Counted from the stretch's first letter, positions 42,235 through 54,802 are shown. The stretch: DNA of 64,000 nt from Solirubrobacter deserti (GCF_003344625.1 NZ_QPKJ02000005.1:620001-684000), one strand, 5' to 3'. The notes: a model not told the origin generated them from the sequence alone. Numbers and translations are program-made.

Positions 42235-42238
<4 letters not shown>
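40409..42238 (-). CDS. ABC exporter, fused membrane and ATPase domains
   Basis: A 609-residue half-transporter. A six-helix type I exporter domain (LFTVLALIAFSAALGMVTPFLL, GMIAIAVVTAILGVGQTW and others, about residues 45-330) is followed by the ATPase: Walker A GETGAGKTS, Q-loop VVSQETYLFH, signature FSGGEKQR, Walker B VLVLDEATSALD, H-loop VIAHRLST. It works as a homodimer or with a second half, exporting lipid, peptide or drug. GTG 42238 overlaps the lon stop (GTGA); an internal ATG at residue 32 is an alternative start. Coupling to lon is unusual. Confidence 0.93.
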
Positions 42239-44517
<2,279 letters not shown>

Positions 44518-44567
44518 GGCGTGTGGCTTCACTTTCTGTAGCAACTTACCTTGGGTAGGTGACTGCA

Positions 44568-44596
44568 AGAGTACCAGGCTCACACGGGGGCCACAA
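44568..44596 (-). promoter_or_regulatory. lon: lon promoter
   Basis: Minus strand TTGTGG (44591-44596), 17-bp spacer, TACTCT (44568-44573), giving a leader of about 45 nt. A CTTG/CAAG pair near the start site is too weak to be called a HspR repeat. Confidence 0.55.
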
Positions 44597-44712
44597 CAAG
44601 ATCTCAGTCCGGCAAGCTCAAATCTAGCGAGCCAAGTACTGGGTTGCGTCGACACCGAAATCGAGAGACACTGCTCGGCCCGCAGGGGGGAGAACTTTTC
44701 GATGGAGGGCCT

Positions 44713-46222
44713 ATGCAGGGCATGATTCGCCGGACTTGCGTGCTGCCGCTGATGCTTGCGGCGTGCCTGTGTGGGATGAGCGATGTAGCGGGAGCCGCGG
44801 ACCCGCCGGGCACGTACGTCGTCTCAATGTGCTCGACGGAGAGAGGACCGGTCCCGCTGAGCGGTTGGCGCAAGTCGCGGAACGCCGACTGGATGTTCGC
44901 GGACACATGCGGGACGGCTGGTGGTTCATTTGGCCTCACCGCCGACGGGATGCGGCTCGGCGGTCTACCGTTCGTCGTGTCGTGGCTGTGGGACGCACCT
45001 GAGGACTTGACCGTCGCGGCGCTGCGCTCGTACGGGTTCGTCGCGGGCAGCGGCTTCTGGGGCGGGTGGCGGGTTGATGGGCATCTCAAGGGTTTCGGTC
45101 CCGTGGTGTGGATCAACCCCCGCTAACGGGTTCCAATGGAGAGAGCTGACGAACCTCAACGGGTCTCATCTCGGCTTCGAATTGAGATGTGGGGAGGAAA
45201 CCGAGGGCGAGTGCCACCCCGAAACAACGACCACAGCGGCTGTCGAGCGGCTCGACGTGGTGCTTCGAGACGTGTGGATGCCGACGGTGACACGCTCGGA
45301 TCTCTCGACGATTGGTCCGACCCGGCCGCTTTCCGGGAGCTTGAGCGTGTCGGCCGACTTTGTCGACCGTGGAGGCGGAGTTCAGGGTGCAGAACTGCTG
45401 GTCGACGGCGTGGTCCATCGGCGCGTCGACGTGGGTGACCTCGCCTGCGTGAAGCCTCACGTCGCGCCGGTTCCATGTCCCACCACGGGTCGTGTCATGG
45501 TCCCCGTCGATACGCGAGCATTCGCGGACGGTGCGCATAACCTCGAGCTCCGGCTCGTCGACGTCGCCGGGAACCGAACCAGCGTCGGGCCGGTTGCAGT
45601 TGTTACCAAGAACCACCAGTCCACGGAGCGTCGTACCGTCCCGGGACGGGTGTCCTTGCGCAAGGCAACCCTACAAGTCGTCTACGGAGCAAGAGCTCAC
45701 CTCGAAGGCAGTGTGGACGGCCTTGACGACGCTCCTCTCCCGGATGCTGCCGTCGAAGTCGCATGGCGCGTCAACGCAGACGGGACGACGTTCACCCAGC
45801 TCGAAACGGCAGTCACTGACTCCTCAGGACGCTTCTCGGTTCCGGTGGGACCCGGGCCGTCTCGCGTCTACCGGATCCGGTACGGGGCCTCCGAGGCGAT
45901 CGCCGAGGTCAACGTGCGTGCGCCCTTGAGGCTGCGCGCGACGCCGTCGAAGACGCGCAACGGGCGATCCGTCAAGTTCCGCGGCTCCATCCCCGGGGCG
46001 ACGGCGCCTGGTGTGCGCGTCGAGCTACAGGCGCGTGCGGGACGCAAGTGGGTGCCGTTCCGCACCGCCGCCTTGCGGCGAGGCCGGTTCGCCGCGAGCT
46101 ACCGCTTCACCAACACCAGTGTGAGAACCCGCTACCGGTTCCGCGCGGTCGTGCGGGCCGATCCCGACCTCCCGTATGCCCCGGGGACCTCAAAGATCGT
46201 CGAGGTGCTCGTACGGCCTTAA
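44713..46222 (+). pseudogene. Secreted Ig-like-domain protein, frame broken at a C run
   Basis: Two abutting frames that together look like one exported protein. The first (44713-45126) has a signal peptide (IRRTCVLPLMLAACLCGMSDVAGAA) and ends VVWINPR-stop. The second continues from ANGFQWRELTNLNGSHLGFELRC and carries cysteine-bearing Ig-like domains (SADFVDRGGGVQGAELLVDG, VDVAGNRTSVGPV) to 46222. The shift is at CCCCC (45117-45121): with four Cs the text would read AAC CCC GCT AAC GGG and join. It is a one-base insertion, a sequencing error or, less likely, +1 frameshifting. GGAGGG precedes the ATG. Base composition is clearly lower in GC than in the neighbours. Confidence 0.65.
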
Positions 46223-46962
46223 CGAGGTGGCATGCGGAGGGCACCGTCGATGCGGATGACCTCGCCGTTGAGCATCTGGTTCTCGACGATGTGCAGCGCG
46301 AGCGCGGCGTACTCGTCCGGGCGGCCGAGCCGCGAGGGGAACGGGACGCCCGCTTCGAGCGCGAGGCGCGCCTCCTCCGGCAGTCCGGCGAGCAGCGGGG
46401 TGTCGAACAGGCCCGGGGCGATCGCGCACACGCGGATGCCGCTCTGCGCGAGGTCGCGGGCGGCGGGGAGGGTGAGGCCGACGATCCCGCCCTTGGAGGC
46501 CGAGTAGGCGGTCTGGCCGATCTGGCCGTCGTAGGCGGCGATCGAGGCCGTGCTGATGTGGACGCCGCGCTCGCCCCGCTCGTCGGGCTCGTTGGCCAGC
46601 ATCGTGTTGGCGGCGAGCCGGAGCACGTTGAAGGTGCCGATCAGGTTCACGCGGATCACGCGCTCGAACGCGTCCAGCGCGTGCGCGCCCTTGCGGCCCG
46701 CGACCTTCTCGGCGTGGCCGATGCCGGCGCAGACGACGCTGATGCGCAGGCCGTCGGGGATCGCGGCCTCGACCTGGGCGGCGTCGGTCACGTCGGCGCG
46801 CACGAATCGCGCGCCCAGTTCGTCGGCGAGCGCCTGGCCGACGTCCGCGTTCAGATCGGCGATGGTGACGTTCGCGCCCCTGGCGTGCAGCGCGCGGGCG
46901 GTCGCGGCGCCCAGGCCCGACGCCCCGCCCGCGACGAGTGCGTTCACTCCCTCTATGTCCAT
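46219..46962 (-). CDS. SDR, 3-hydroxyacyl-CoA dehydrogenase type II-like
   Basis: A 247-residue short-chain dehydrogenase: cofactor loop [21 protein letters not shown], Ser in [16 protein letters not shown], and the YSASK catalytic pair. [23 protein letters not shown] and [11 protein letters not shown] ... [15 protein letters not shown] follow closely the HSD17B10/type II 3-hydroxyacyl-CoA dehydrogenase subgroup, which oxidises 3-hydroxyacyl-CoA with NAD. ATG start with TAGCGT 7 nt upstream, which overlaps the stop of the RTX-like gene. Confidence 0.9.
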   Translation of the reverse strand: MDIEGVNALVAGGASGLGAATARALHARGANVTIADLNADVGQALADELGARFVRADVTDAAQVEAAIPDGLRISVVCAGIGHAEKVAGRKGAHALDAFERVIRVNLIGTFNVLRLAANTMLANEPDERGERGVHISTASIAAYDGQIGQTAYSASKGGIVGLTLPAARDLAQSGIRVCAIAPGLFDTPLLAGLPEEARLALEAGVPFPSRLGRPDEYAALALHIVENQMLNGEVIRIDGALRMPPR

Positions 46963-46969
46963 CCGCTGG

Positions 46970-46975
46970 ACGCTA
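46970..46975 (-). promoter_or_regulatory. Leaderless -10 TAGCGT overlapping a stop codon
   Basis: Minus strand TAGCGT begins with the TAG stop of the upstream RTX-like gene (46973-46975) and ends 7 nt before the ATG of the SDR gene. Confidence 0.5.
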
Positions 46976-48490
46976 GCCCAGGCGGGCGGTGCGGCCGGGC
47001 GCCGAGCGTGACGAGAGCACTTCGTTGCCCTCGAACTTCGCGACCAGGCGGACGCGGCTCGAGACGCGCGTGCGGAAGCGCACCGTCACGGCGTAGTCGC
47101 ATGTGCGGGTGAGGGGAGTGCGGGTCGTTGAGACGGTCTTCGAGCCGCGCTTGGCCGAGATGACGACGCGGCCGGTGCAGCCCTGGGACGGCGCGACCAC
47201 GCCGGGGCGCCGCAGCGAGCCCGTGGCGCGGAAGGAGTACGGCGCGCGCCGGTCGCGGCTCGGGCGCAGCGAGAGGCTGAGTGCCGCCGGGGTGAACCGC
47301 CGCACGGTCACCGGCCGCACGACGCTCGTCGTCTGGCCGGCCGTGTCGACGGCGATCGCGATCAGCGTGTTGCGACCGACGTCCCCGCCGCGCGGCTGGA
47401 ACGCGCACTCGAACGGAGCCGCGAAGTCCTCACAGATGAGCCGGTCGTCGTCGAGGAACTGCACCTTCGCCAGTCCCCGGTCGTCGGACGCGTCCACGCG
47501 CAGCGTCGTGGCCCGGTTCGGGTTCAGCGCGGCGGCGGTCTCCGGCGCCGACCACGTGACGCCCGGCGCGCGGTCGTCGAACGGCCCGCCGGGCGAGGCC
47601 TGCACGGAGACGTTCTCGCACCCGGGCGCGACGAGGTCGAGCGTGTCGGCGAGCACGGTGTCGACGCCGCCGGCGCAGATCACGGTGTCGGGCGAGCTGT
47701 CGCGGGCGTTGATGGTGTCGTCGGACGCGCCACCCTCGAGGACGTCGGGGCCTTCGTTCCCGACGAGCACGCCCCGGCCGGCAGTGACCTCGAGATGGTT
47801 CGCGCGACCGTCGCCGGTGATCGCGACGACGCCGTTGTTGCGAGCGGAGCCTTCGACATTCTCGACGTCGACACCGATCAGATCGTTCTCGTTCGGCTCA
47901 CCGTCATTCGCCTGGGCGTCCAGCGTGAAGGTCGGGACGTCGCGAAGGCCATAGGTCACGGAGTCGATGCCTTCGCCGCCGCTGACCCCGTCCGTGCCGG
48001 TGTTCGGCGCGAGCGCGTCATTGCCGTCGCCGCCACGCAACACGTCGTTGCCCGGCCCAGAATCGATCTCGTCGTCGCCGAGGCCACCGTCGACGGTGTC
48101 GTTGCCGAAGCCCGTGTCGATGGCGTCGCTGCCCTCGCCGCCGGTCACCGTCATTGGCACGAGGACGTTCAGTCCCACGGGGCTGTCGGTGGTCGCCGTG
48201 ACGCGGTCGCTCCGGTCACCGAGCTCAAAGGCCAGCCGCACGATCGAGAAACACGTGATCTCGGTGTCCGTCGACGGCGAGCACGCGGAGTTCGTGACCA
48301 ACGCGTCGTCGTCCTGTGGGCCACGCCTGATCGTGACCGACGACCCGGACTGGGTGATCGTCACGTTGCTCACCGTCCCGGCCTGCGCCACGTAACGGAG
48401 CTCGCCGCCCGTCACGGTGAGCGTCGCCGCGTGCGCGGCCGAAGGGGCCGCGAGCGAAAGCAGCATCAACACCAGTACCCGCCGCACCAT
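46973..48490 (-). CDS. Secreted RTX/hemolysin-type calcium-binding repeat protein
   Basis: A 505-residue exported protein. Signal peptide [21 protein letters not shown]; a beta-rich N-terminal part with two cysteines; RTX nonapeptide repeats from about residue 115 ([25 protein letters not shown] is split over three repeats) and again near 235-250, which bind calcium in a beta-roll; an Ig-like domain near 310-390 ([17 protein letters not shown]) and a C-terminal strand-rich domain. Probably extracellular or wall-bound. Start ATG 48488-48490, GGAGG 3 nt upstream and TAAATT 9 nt upstream. Confidence 0.82.
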   Translation of the reverse strand: MVRRVLVLMLLSLAAPSAAHAATLTVTGGELRYVAQAGTVSNVTITQSGSSVTIRRGPQDDDALVTNSACSPSTDTEITCFSIVRLAFELGDRSDRVTATTDSPVGLNVLVPMTVTGGEGSDAIDTGFGNDTVDGGLGDDEIDSGPGNDVLRGGDGNDALAPNTGTDGVSGGEGIDSVTYGLRDVPTFTLDAQANDGEPNENDLIGVDVENVEGSARNNGVVAITGDGRANHLEVTAGRGVLVGNEGPDVLEGGASDDTINARDSSPDTVICAGGVDTVLADTLDLVAPGCENVSVQASPGGPFDDRAPGVTWSAPETAAALNPNRATTLRVDASDDRGLAKVQFLDDDRLICEDFAAPFECAFQPRGGDVGRNTLIAIAVDTAGQTTSVVRPVTVRRFTPAALSLSLRPSRDRRAPYSFRATGSLRRPGVVAPSQGCTGRVVISAKRGSKTVSTTRTPLTRTCDYAVTVRFRTRVSSRVRLVAKFEGNEVLSSRSAPGRTARLG

Positions 48491-48502
48491 CGACCTCCGA
48501 AT

Positions 48503-49219
48503 TTAGCGAGCGAACGCGTAACGCAGGAACAGTTCGTCCTCGCTGCGCAGGATCCAACGCAGTGAGAACCGGGCGAGATCCGGCAGCCGGCCGCCGCTGA
48601 CGATCGACAGCTCGGCCTCGTCACCGGTGATCACCGGCGTCAACGTGAGGAACAGCTCGTCGACCAGCTGGTCGACGAGCAGGGACCGAAACAGCGTCGG
48701 GCCGCCCTCGCTGAGCAGCGCGCGGACGCCCCGTGCGCGCAGGTCCGCGAGCGCGCGGGCGGGCGTGCATTCGTCCAGCCGGACGACCTCGACCGGCGCG
48801 GCGATCCCCGCCGGCGGTTCGCCCGCGTCGGCCGGGCCGTAGACGATCACGGGCTGGTCGGCGGCCGCGAACAGCCCCGCTTCCCACGGGATGTCGAAGC
48901 GGCGGGAGAGCAGGACGGCCGGGGGCGAGGTCGGCCGCCGCTTGGGCCCGACGAGCCGCCCGTAGCCCTCGGCGCGCACGGTGCCCGGGCCGATCAGCAC
49001 GGCGTCGGCGGCGGCGCGCAACGAGAGCAGCATCTCGAGGTCGGCCGGGCCGCCGAGCGGCTTCGTGGACCCGTCCAGCGCGGCGCGCCCGTCCAGCGTC
49101 CCGACGAAGTTGAAGAACACGTGCGGCCGCTCGGAGCGCGCGAGCGACCCGAGGTCCGCCGCGGCCAGCCACGAGGACGCCTCCCGCGGCGCGCCCGCCG
49201 CGTCAAGCCGCTGGAACAC
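48503..49219 (-). CDS. Pyrimidine reductase family protein (RibD C-terminal-like)
   Basis: A 238-residue protein of the RibD-C/dihydrofolate-reductase-like fold. VFFNFVGTLDGRAALDG and AVLIGPGTVRAEGYG are NADPH and substrate elements, and LLSEGGPTLFRSLLVDQLVDELFLTLTPVI is the conserved C-terminal half. It reduces a pyrimidine or related heterocycle; riboflavin or deazaflavin (F420-related) metabolism is plausible. No rib operon is near. GTG start overlapping tag by 17 bp. Confidence 0.85.
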   Translation of the reverse strand: MFQRLDAAGAPREASSWLAAADLGSLARSERPHVFFNFVGTLDGRAALDGSTKPLGGPADLEMLLSLRAAADAVLIGPGTVRAEGYGRLVGPKRRPTSPPAVLLSRRFDIPWEAGLFAAADQPVIVYGPADAGEPPAGIAAPVEVVRLDECTPARALADLRARGVRALLSEGGPTLFRSLLVDQLVDELFLTLTPVITGDEAELSIVSGGRLPDLARFSLRWILRSEDELFLRYAFAR

Positions 49220-49769
49220 AGCAGCCTTCGATGTGGTCGTCGACCAGCCCGCACGCCTGCATCAGCGCGTAGGCGGTGGTCGGCCCGACGAACTTGAAGC
49301 CGCGCCGCTTGAGCTCCTTCGCCATCGCCGTGGACTCGTCGGTCAGGGCGGGAACGGAGGCGCGATCGGTCGGCCGGGGCCGAGCGGGAGGCGCGAACGA
49401 CCACAGCAGCTCGCCCAGGTCGACGGTCAGCGCGGCGCGCGCGTTGACGATCGCCGCCTCGATCTTCGCGCGGTTGCGGACGATGCCCGCGTCGGCCATC
49501 AGCCGCGCCACGTCCTCATCGCCGAACTCAGCCACCACCGCCGGATCGAACCCGGCGAACGCCGCGCGGAAACTCTCGCGCTTGCGCAGGATCGTGATCC
49601 AGGACAGCCCGGACTGGAACGCCTCCAGGCACAGCTTCTCGTACAGCGCGCGGCTGTCCCGCACGGGCCGGCCCCACTCGTCGTCGTGGTAGGCGACGTA
49701 CTCCGGCGAGGACGCGCCCCACCAGCAGCGCAGCCGCCCGTCAGGCCCTTCAGCGAGCGCATCGTTCAC
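49203..49769 (-). CDS. tag: 3-methyladenine DNA glycosylase I
   Basis: A 188-residue base-excision-repair enzyme: CWWGASSPEYVAYHDDEWGRPVRDSRALYEKLCLEAFQSGLSWITILRKRE is the typical Tag N-terminus (split by eye), FAGFDPAVVAEF and AGIVRNRAKIEAAI follow, and KRRGFKFVGPTTAYALMQACGLVDDHIEGC ends it. Zinc ligands Cys and His of the family (the N-terminal Cys, the C-terminal H-x3-C) are present. GTG start at 49769, no Shine-Dalgarno, minus-strand TAGCCT 8 nt upstream; divergent from glpX. Confidence 0.93.
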   Translation of the reverse strand: MNDALAEGPDGRLRCWWGASSPEYVAYHDDEWGRPVRDSRALYEKLCLEAFQSGLSWITILRKRESFRAAFAGFDPAVVAEFGDEDVARLMADAGIVRNRAKIEAAIVNARAALTVDLGELLWSFAPPARPRPTDRASVPALTDESTAMAKELKRRGFKFVGPTTAYALMQACGLVDDHIEGCCVPAA

Positions 49770-49777
49770 GCGGCGGC

Positions 49778-49789
49778 AGGCTATAGCCT
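49778..49789. promoter_or_regulatory. Symmetric bidirectional promoter AGGCTATAGCCT
   Basis: A perfect 12-bp palindrome. It reads as -10 TAGCCT on both strands: the minus element is 8 nt from the tag GTG, the plus element 7 nt from the glpX ATG. Confidence 0.65.
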
Positions 49790-49796
49790 CCGGCGC

Positions 49797-50797
49797 ATGG
49801 CCTCCCCTCGCGATGACATGCCGCCGGACCGCAACCTCGCGCTCGAGCTCGTGCGCGTCACCGAGGCCGCCGCGCTGCAGGCCGCGCGCTTCGTCGGGAT
49901 GGGCGACAAGGAGGCGGCCGACCAGGCGGCCGTGGACGGCATGCACGCCGTCCTGCACACGATCCACATGGACGGGATCGTGGTGATCGGCGAGGGGGAG
50001 AAGGACGAGGCGCCGATGCTCGCCAACGGCGAGGTCGTCGGCGACGGCACGCCGCCGCACGTGGACATCGCGGTCGACCCGCTCGACGGCACGCGCCTGA
50101 CCGCCCAGGGCCGCCCGAACGCGGTGTCGGTGATCGCGCTGTCCGAGCGCGGGACGATGTTCGATCCCGGCCCCGTCTTCTACATGGAGAAGATGGCCGG
50201 CCGCGACGAGATCGTGGACCTGCTCGACCTCGACCGCCCGCTCGGCAAGACGGTCGAGCTCGTGGCCGAGCGCCGGGGCGTGGAGGTGCGCGACGTGATG
50301 GTCGTCGTGCTCGACCGCCCGCGCCACGAGGAGGGCATCCAGGCCATCCGCGAGGCGGGCGCGCGCGTGCGCCTGATCACCGACGGCGATGTCGCCGGAG
50401 CGCTGCTCGCGGCCGACCCGAACCGGCCCGTCGACCTGCTGTGGGGCATCGGCGGCACGCCCGAGGGCGTGATCACCGCGGCCGCACTGAAGTGCTACGG
50501 CGGCGGCATGATCGGCCGCCTGTGGCCGAACAGTGACGAAGAGCGCAGTAAGGCCGAAACGGCGGGGTACGACGTCACCAAGGTGATGACCCACGACGAC
50601 CTCGTCAAGGGCGAGAACTGCTTCTTCTCGGCCACCGGCGTGACGGATGGCGACGTGCTGCGCGGCGTGCACTACGAGGGCGCGCGCGGCGCGACCACGG
50701 AGTCGCTGGTGATGCGCTCGCGCTCGGGCACGGTGCGGCGGATCGCCTCCCGCCACGACCGCGACAAGCTGCGCGCCCTGACGGGCTACCGCTACGG

Positions 50798-50801
<4 letters not shown>
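49797..50801 (+). CDS. glpX: Fructose-1,6-bisphosphatase class II
   Basis: A 334-residue metal-dependent phosphatase of gluconeogenesis: fructose 1,6-bisphosphate to fructose 6-phosphate. NLALELVRVTEAAALQAARFVG, VIGEGEKDEAPML, DIAVDPLDGTRLTAQG (metal ligands) and LWGIGGTPEGVITAAALKCYGG are the GlpX signatures. This is the only FBPase type in many actinobacteria. ATG start, leaderless by position. It overlaps the esterase gene by GTGA. Confidence 0.95.
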
Positions 50802-51796
<995 letters not shown>

Positions 51797-52450
51797 GCAC
51801 CGCGACGCCCTGCCACGGGGTGTCGCCGACGTTGGTCGGCTTGGAGTCGGCGTAGGAGCCGACGACGGACTCCTCGAGCTCCAGCCTGGCGAGCGAGCGC
51901 AGAAAGCCGTGCGTGACGAGCACGTGGATGCGCGACTGGGTGTTGACGTAGACCCAGCGCGCGACCCAGGTGGCGATCGACGGGTAAAAGTTCGCGATCT
52001 CGACCTCGACGTGGATGCGCGCGTAGCCCGGCCGGTCGGACTCGATGCGGCGGACGTCGATCTCCAGGTAGCCCTCGTTGCGCTGCGCGACGAGCAGCCC
52101 GTCCTGGATCTGCCACTGCACGATCCCGCGCCCGTCGGCGATCTCGTATTCGGGCGCCTGGAACCGCAGCAGCACGAACGGGCGCCCGATGACGACGACC
52201 AGCCGTTCGGACTCGGTGTAGGTGACGCGGATGATCCCGAGCGTCACCCGGCTCAGGTACTTCCAGTAGGTGCGGGCGAGCCGCTCGAGGTTGATCGGCT
52301 TCCACAGCGCGAGCAGCTCGTCCTCGGGCATCTCGACGTTCGCCGCCTGGATCGAGCGGACCGCGCCCGTCTCGTCCATCACGGTGTGCTCTTCGGGGTC
52401 GGCGATGACCGCGTTCGCGATCCGCCGCTCGTCCTGGCGGTTGAGCAGCT

Positions 52451-53308
52451 TCATCGCTTCAGCGCTACACGTACCGCGTCCTCGAAGCCGAGCGGGTCGT
52501 CGTTGATTCCGGGCGGCGGCGCCTGCTCGACGACCATCTCGGCGCCAAGTCCGTCCACGAGCGGTTTGACGAGCCCTGTCTCGACCGGGGTGACAAGGGC
52601 GACCCAGTAGGACGACAGACGGGGCGTGAGCACGGGGACGCGGATGACGAGCGGGGGTCTGCGCCCCATCAGCGGGGCGGCGCGGCGCATCATCTCACGA
52701 TAGGTCAACACGTCGGCGCCGCCGAGCTGGACCTCCTCGGGAGGGTCCTCCGTGTGCGCCAGGTCGGCGAGCGCGGAGATCACGTCCTGCAGGGCGACCG
52801 GCTGCGTCTTGGTGTCCAGCCACTTCGGGACGATCATCACCGGCAGGCGCTTGACGAGGTGCTCGAGGATGTCGTAGGACGCGCTGCCGGGGCCGATGAT
52901 CATCGCCGCGCGCACGTACACGACCTTGTGCCCCAGGCGTGCCCGCAGCAGCTTCGCAACCTCGTGGCGCGAGCGCAGGTGCTCGGAGTTCTCCGAGCCC
53001 AGCCCGCCGAGGTAGATCACGCGCTCGACGCCCGCGGACGCCGCCGCCTCGGCGAAGTTGACGGCCGCCTCGCGGTCCTTGGCCGCGAAGTTGCCGCCCT
53101 TGCCGCCCATCGAGTGCACGAGGTAGTACGCGACGTCCACGCCCTCGAGCGCCTCCGGCAGGCCCTGGCCCGACAGCACGTCGCCCTTGCGCGCGTCGCC
53201 CTTGCCCGCGCCGCGGCGGCTGAGCGTGCGCACTTGCTCACCGCGTTGAAGGAGTTCGTCGACAAGCTGTGAACCGACGTACCCGGTGGCTCCAGTGACA
53301 AGGATCAT
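52451..53308 (-). CDS. NmrA-like NAD(P)-binding SDR protein
   Basis: A 285-residue atypical SDR with the N-terminal VTGATGYVGSQLVDELL dinucleotide loop, VAYYLVHSMGG, VERVIYLGGLG and VVYVRAAMIIGPGS. No YxxxK pair in the usual place. Proteins of this group act as NAD(P)-dependent reductases/epimerases on lipids or quinones or as sensors. ATG start, coupled to the downstream membrane-protein gene, and divergent from the MerR-DICT regulator with only 26 bp between start codons. Confidence 0.88.
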   Translation of the reverse strand: MILVTGATGYVGSQLVDELLQRGEQVRTLSRRGAGKGDARKGDVLSGQGLPEALEGVDVAYYLVHSMGGKGGNFAAKDREAAVNFAEAAASAGVERVIYLGGLGSENSEHLRSRHEVAKLLRARLGHKVVYVRAAMIIGPGSASYDILEHLVKRLPVMIVPKWLDTKTQPVALQDVISALADLAHTEDPPEEVQLGGADVLTYREMMRRAAPLMGRRPPLVIRVPVLTPRLSSYWVALVTPVETGLVKPLVDGLGAEMVVEQAPPPGINDDPLGFEDAVRVALKR

Positions 53309-53316
53309 CGGGCAAC

Positions 53317-53326
53317 GAGCTACCCG
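53317..53326. promoter_or_regulatory. Divergent -10 elements sharing TA
   Basis: Minus TAGCTC (53317-53322) and plus TACCCG (53321-53326) share the TA at 53321-53322 and are each 8 nt from a start codon. The hexamers are weaker than in the other two divergent pairs because the final T is missing. Confidence 0.4.
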
Positions 53327-53334
53327 GCTGGTCC

Positions 53335-54207
53335 ATGGAGAATCCGTATCGGGCGCGCGTCCGTAGCTTGTCGGGGAATGACCTCTTGAAGAAGCTCGCG
53401 ATCAAGGACGTGGCGGAACAGACCGGCGTGGCCGCCGGGACCATCCGCATGTGGGAGCAACGCTACGGCTTTCCGGAGCCAGGCCGGACCGCGTCCGGGT
53501 ACCGCGTGTACTCCGAGGACGACGTCGCCGCCATCAAGCGCGTCATCGCCTTCCGCGACCGCGGCCTGTCCGTCCCGGCTGCTCTGGAGCGCGTCCGCTC
53601 CCTGGAGGGCACCACCGACTCCCCGTCGATCTTCGGCGCGCTGATCGCCGCCGATCACCCGGTTCGCCCGCAGCGCCTGAGCAAGCGCACGCTCGTCGCG
53701 CTCTCGCGGTCGATCGAGGAGGAGACGATCGCCCGCGCCGCCGGCCCGGTCGTGATCGGCTCCTTCCAGGACGAGCACAACTACCGCGCGGTCGAGCATC
53801 GCTATCGCCGCATCGCGCGCGTCGCCGACGCCGTGGGCGTGTTCGCCACCTTCGACGACGTCCGGCTGGGCCAGGAGGACGAGCCCGTCGAGATCCCCGT
53901 CGGTCACGCCGACGCCCTCGGCCACGAGTGGGCGGTGGTGGTCGACGCGCCAGGCTTCTCCGCCGCGCTGGTCGCGTGGGAGACGCCCGACCAGGAGGCG
54001 CGCATCTTCGAGGCGATCTGGACCATGGACCCGGTGGTCGTGCGCCGCGCGGCCCAGGTCGGCGGGCAACTCGCTTCCCGGCGGGTGCCGGAGTGGTCAG
54101 CGCGGGTCCTGGGGTTGCTGGCGGATCGGCCGCTGGCCGTGGAGACGCCGACGCCGGCGTTGACGGCGCTGACGAACCGGATGCTCACGCACCTCGATCA
54201 GCGCTGA
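53335..54207 (+). CDS. MerR-type regulator with DICT sensory domain
   Basis: A 290-residue protein. Residues about 20-90 form a MerR helix-turn-helix (LAIKDVAEQTGVAAGTIRMWEQRYGFPEP ... GYRVYSEDDVAAIKRV, given in part). From about 110 the DICT domain follows (KRTLVALSRSIEEETIARA, VIGSFQDEHNYRAVEHRY, DALGHEWAVVVDAPGFSAALVAWE), found in light/redox and cyclic-dinucleotide-related signalling. It probably senses a small molecule and controls the divergent NmrA-like/membrane-protein pair. Start uncertain; a shorter version from about 53389 would keep the whole HTH. Confidence 0.88.
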   Translation: MENPYRARVRSLSGNDLLKKLAIKDVAEQTGVAAGTIRMWEQRYGFPEPGRTASGYRVYSEDDVAAIKRVIAFRDRGLSVPAALERVRSLEGTTDSPSIFGALIAADHPVRPQRLSKRTLVALSRSIEEETIARAAGPVVIGSFQDEHNYRAVEHRYRRIARVADAVGVFATFDDVRLGQEDEPVEIPVGHADALGHEWAVVVDAPGFSAALVAWETPDQEARIFEAIWTMDPVVVRRAAQVGGQLASRRVPEWSARVLGLLADRPLAVETPTPALTALTNRMLTHLDQR

Positions 54208-54437
54208 GCACGTCGACAACCCCCCGCGCACAGGGCGCGATCGAGCTGGCCCGCGCTCGGGCGCGCCGGCGCCAGCCGGCCTGACCAGCCCAAGAGCGCG
54301 CACGCCGCCGCGGGTCAAGCAATCCCCGACCACCGCAGCGTGCATTCCGGCGCCGGGGCATGAATTGCTTGACGCGTGGCCAGCGGGTGTGCTCGCCGAA
54401 CCCGGCAACGCCCGCCACGCGCGCCCGAGCTGCACTT
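54208..54437. other. Gap with a long-range inverted repeat
   Basis: 230 bp between the MerR-DICT gene and a convergent small gene. GTCAAGCAAT (54314-54323) and ATTGCTTGAC (54364-54373) form perfect 10-bp arms around a 40-bp spacer whose ends (CCCC, GGGG) also pair. May act as a terminator for either side; otherwise nothing is seen. Confidence 0.5.
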
Positions 54438-54782
54438 CTAGCGCGGGCGCGGCAACCGGTCGAGCGTCCGCTTCAAGACCTTCCCGCCCACGACGAAGCC
54501 GATCTGCGCCAACTCGCCCGTGGCACGGATCGCCGTGGTCACGAGCTCGGTGCCCTTGGGCGCGCCGAGCGGCTCGGGCGGAGGATGGACCGCGTGGCGC
54601 GGCTCGAGCTCCGGCGCCGCGGCCCGCACGGCGCGCGGCTTCGCGGCACGCGCGCGGCGCCGCTCCGAGCCCGTGTGACGCGGCCCGCCGAGCCGATCCG
54701 GGCGCGAATGGGGCAGCGCACCGAGGACGCCGTTCTCGTTCGCTCGGGCCTTCGCCTTCGCTTTCGTGGTCCTGTCCGGCAT
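54438..54782 (-). CDS. Small basic conserved hypothetical protein
   Basis: A 114-residue protein. Basic, disordered N-terminal two thirds (DRTTKAKAKARANENG, RRRARAAKPRAVRAAAP) and a folded C-terminal segment GTELVTTAIRATGELAQIGFVVGGKVLKRTLDRLPRP (given whole only in pieces) that looks like an amphipathic helix pair. No function known. ATG at 54780-54782, minus-strand TACACT 10 nt upstream. It lies back to back with the sigma-factor promoter. Confidence 0.6.
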   Translation of the reverse strand: MPDRTTKAKAKARANENGVLGALPHSRPDRLGGPRHTGSERRRARAAKPRAVRAAAPELEPRHAVHPPPEPLGAPKGTELVTTAIRATGELAQIGFVVGGKVLKRTLDRLPRPR

Positions 54783-54802
54783 CGACGCACCGAGTGTACG
54801 CG

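Noticed and set aside
44550..44569. CTTGGGTAGGTGACTGCAAG upstream of lon as an HspR (HAIR) site
   Set aside because: Only CTTG and CAAG match; the ACTC/GAGT parts and spacing of the known CTTGAGT-N7-ACTCAAG site are missing.
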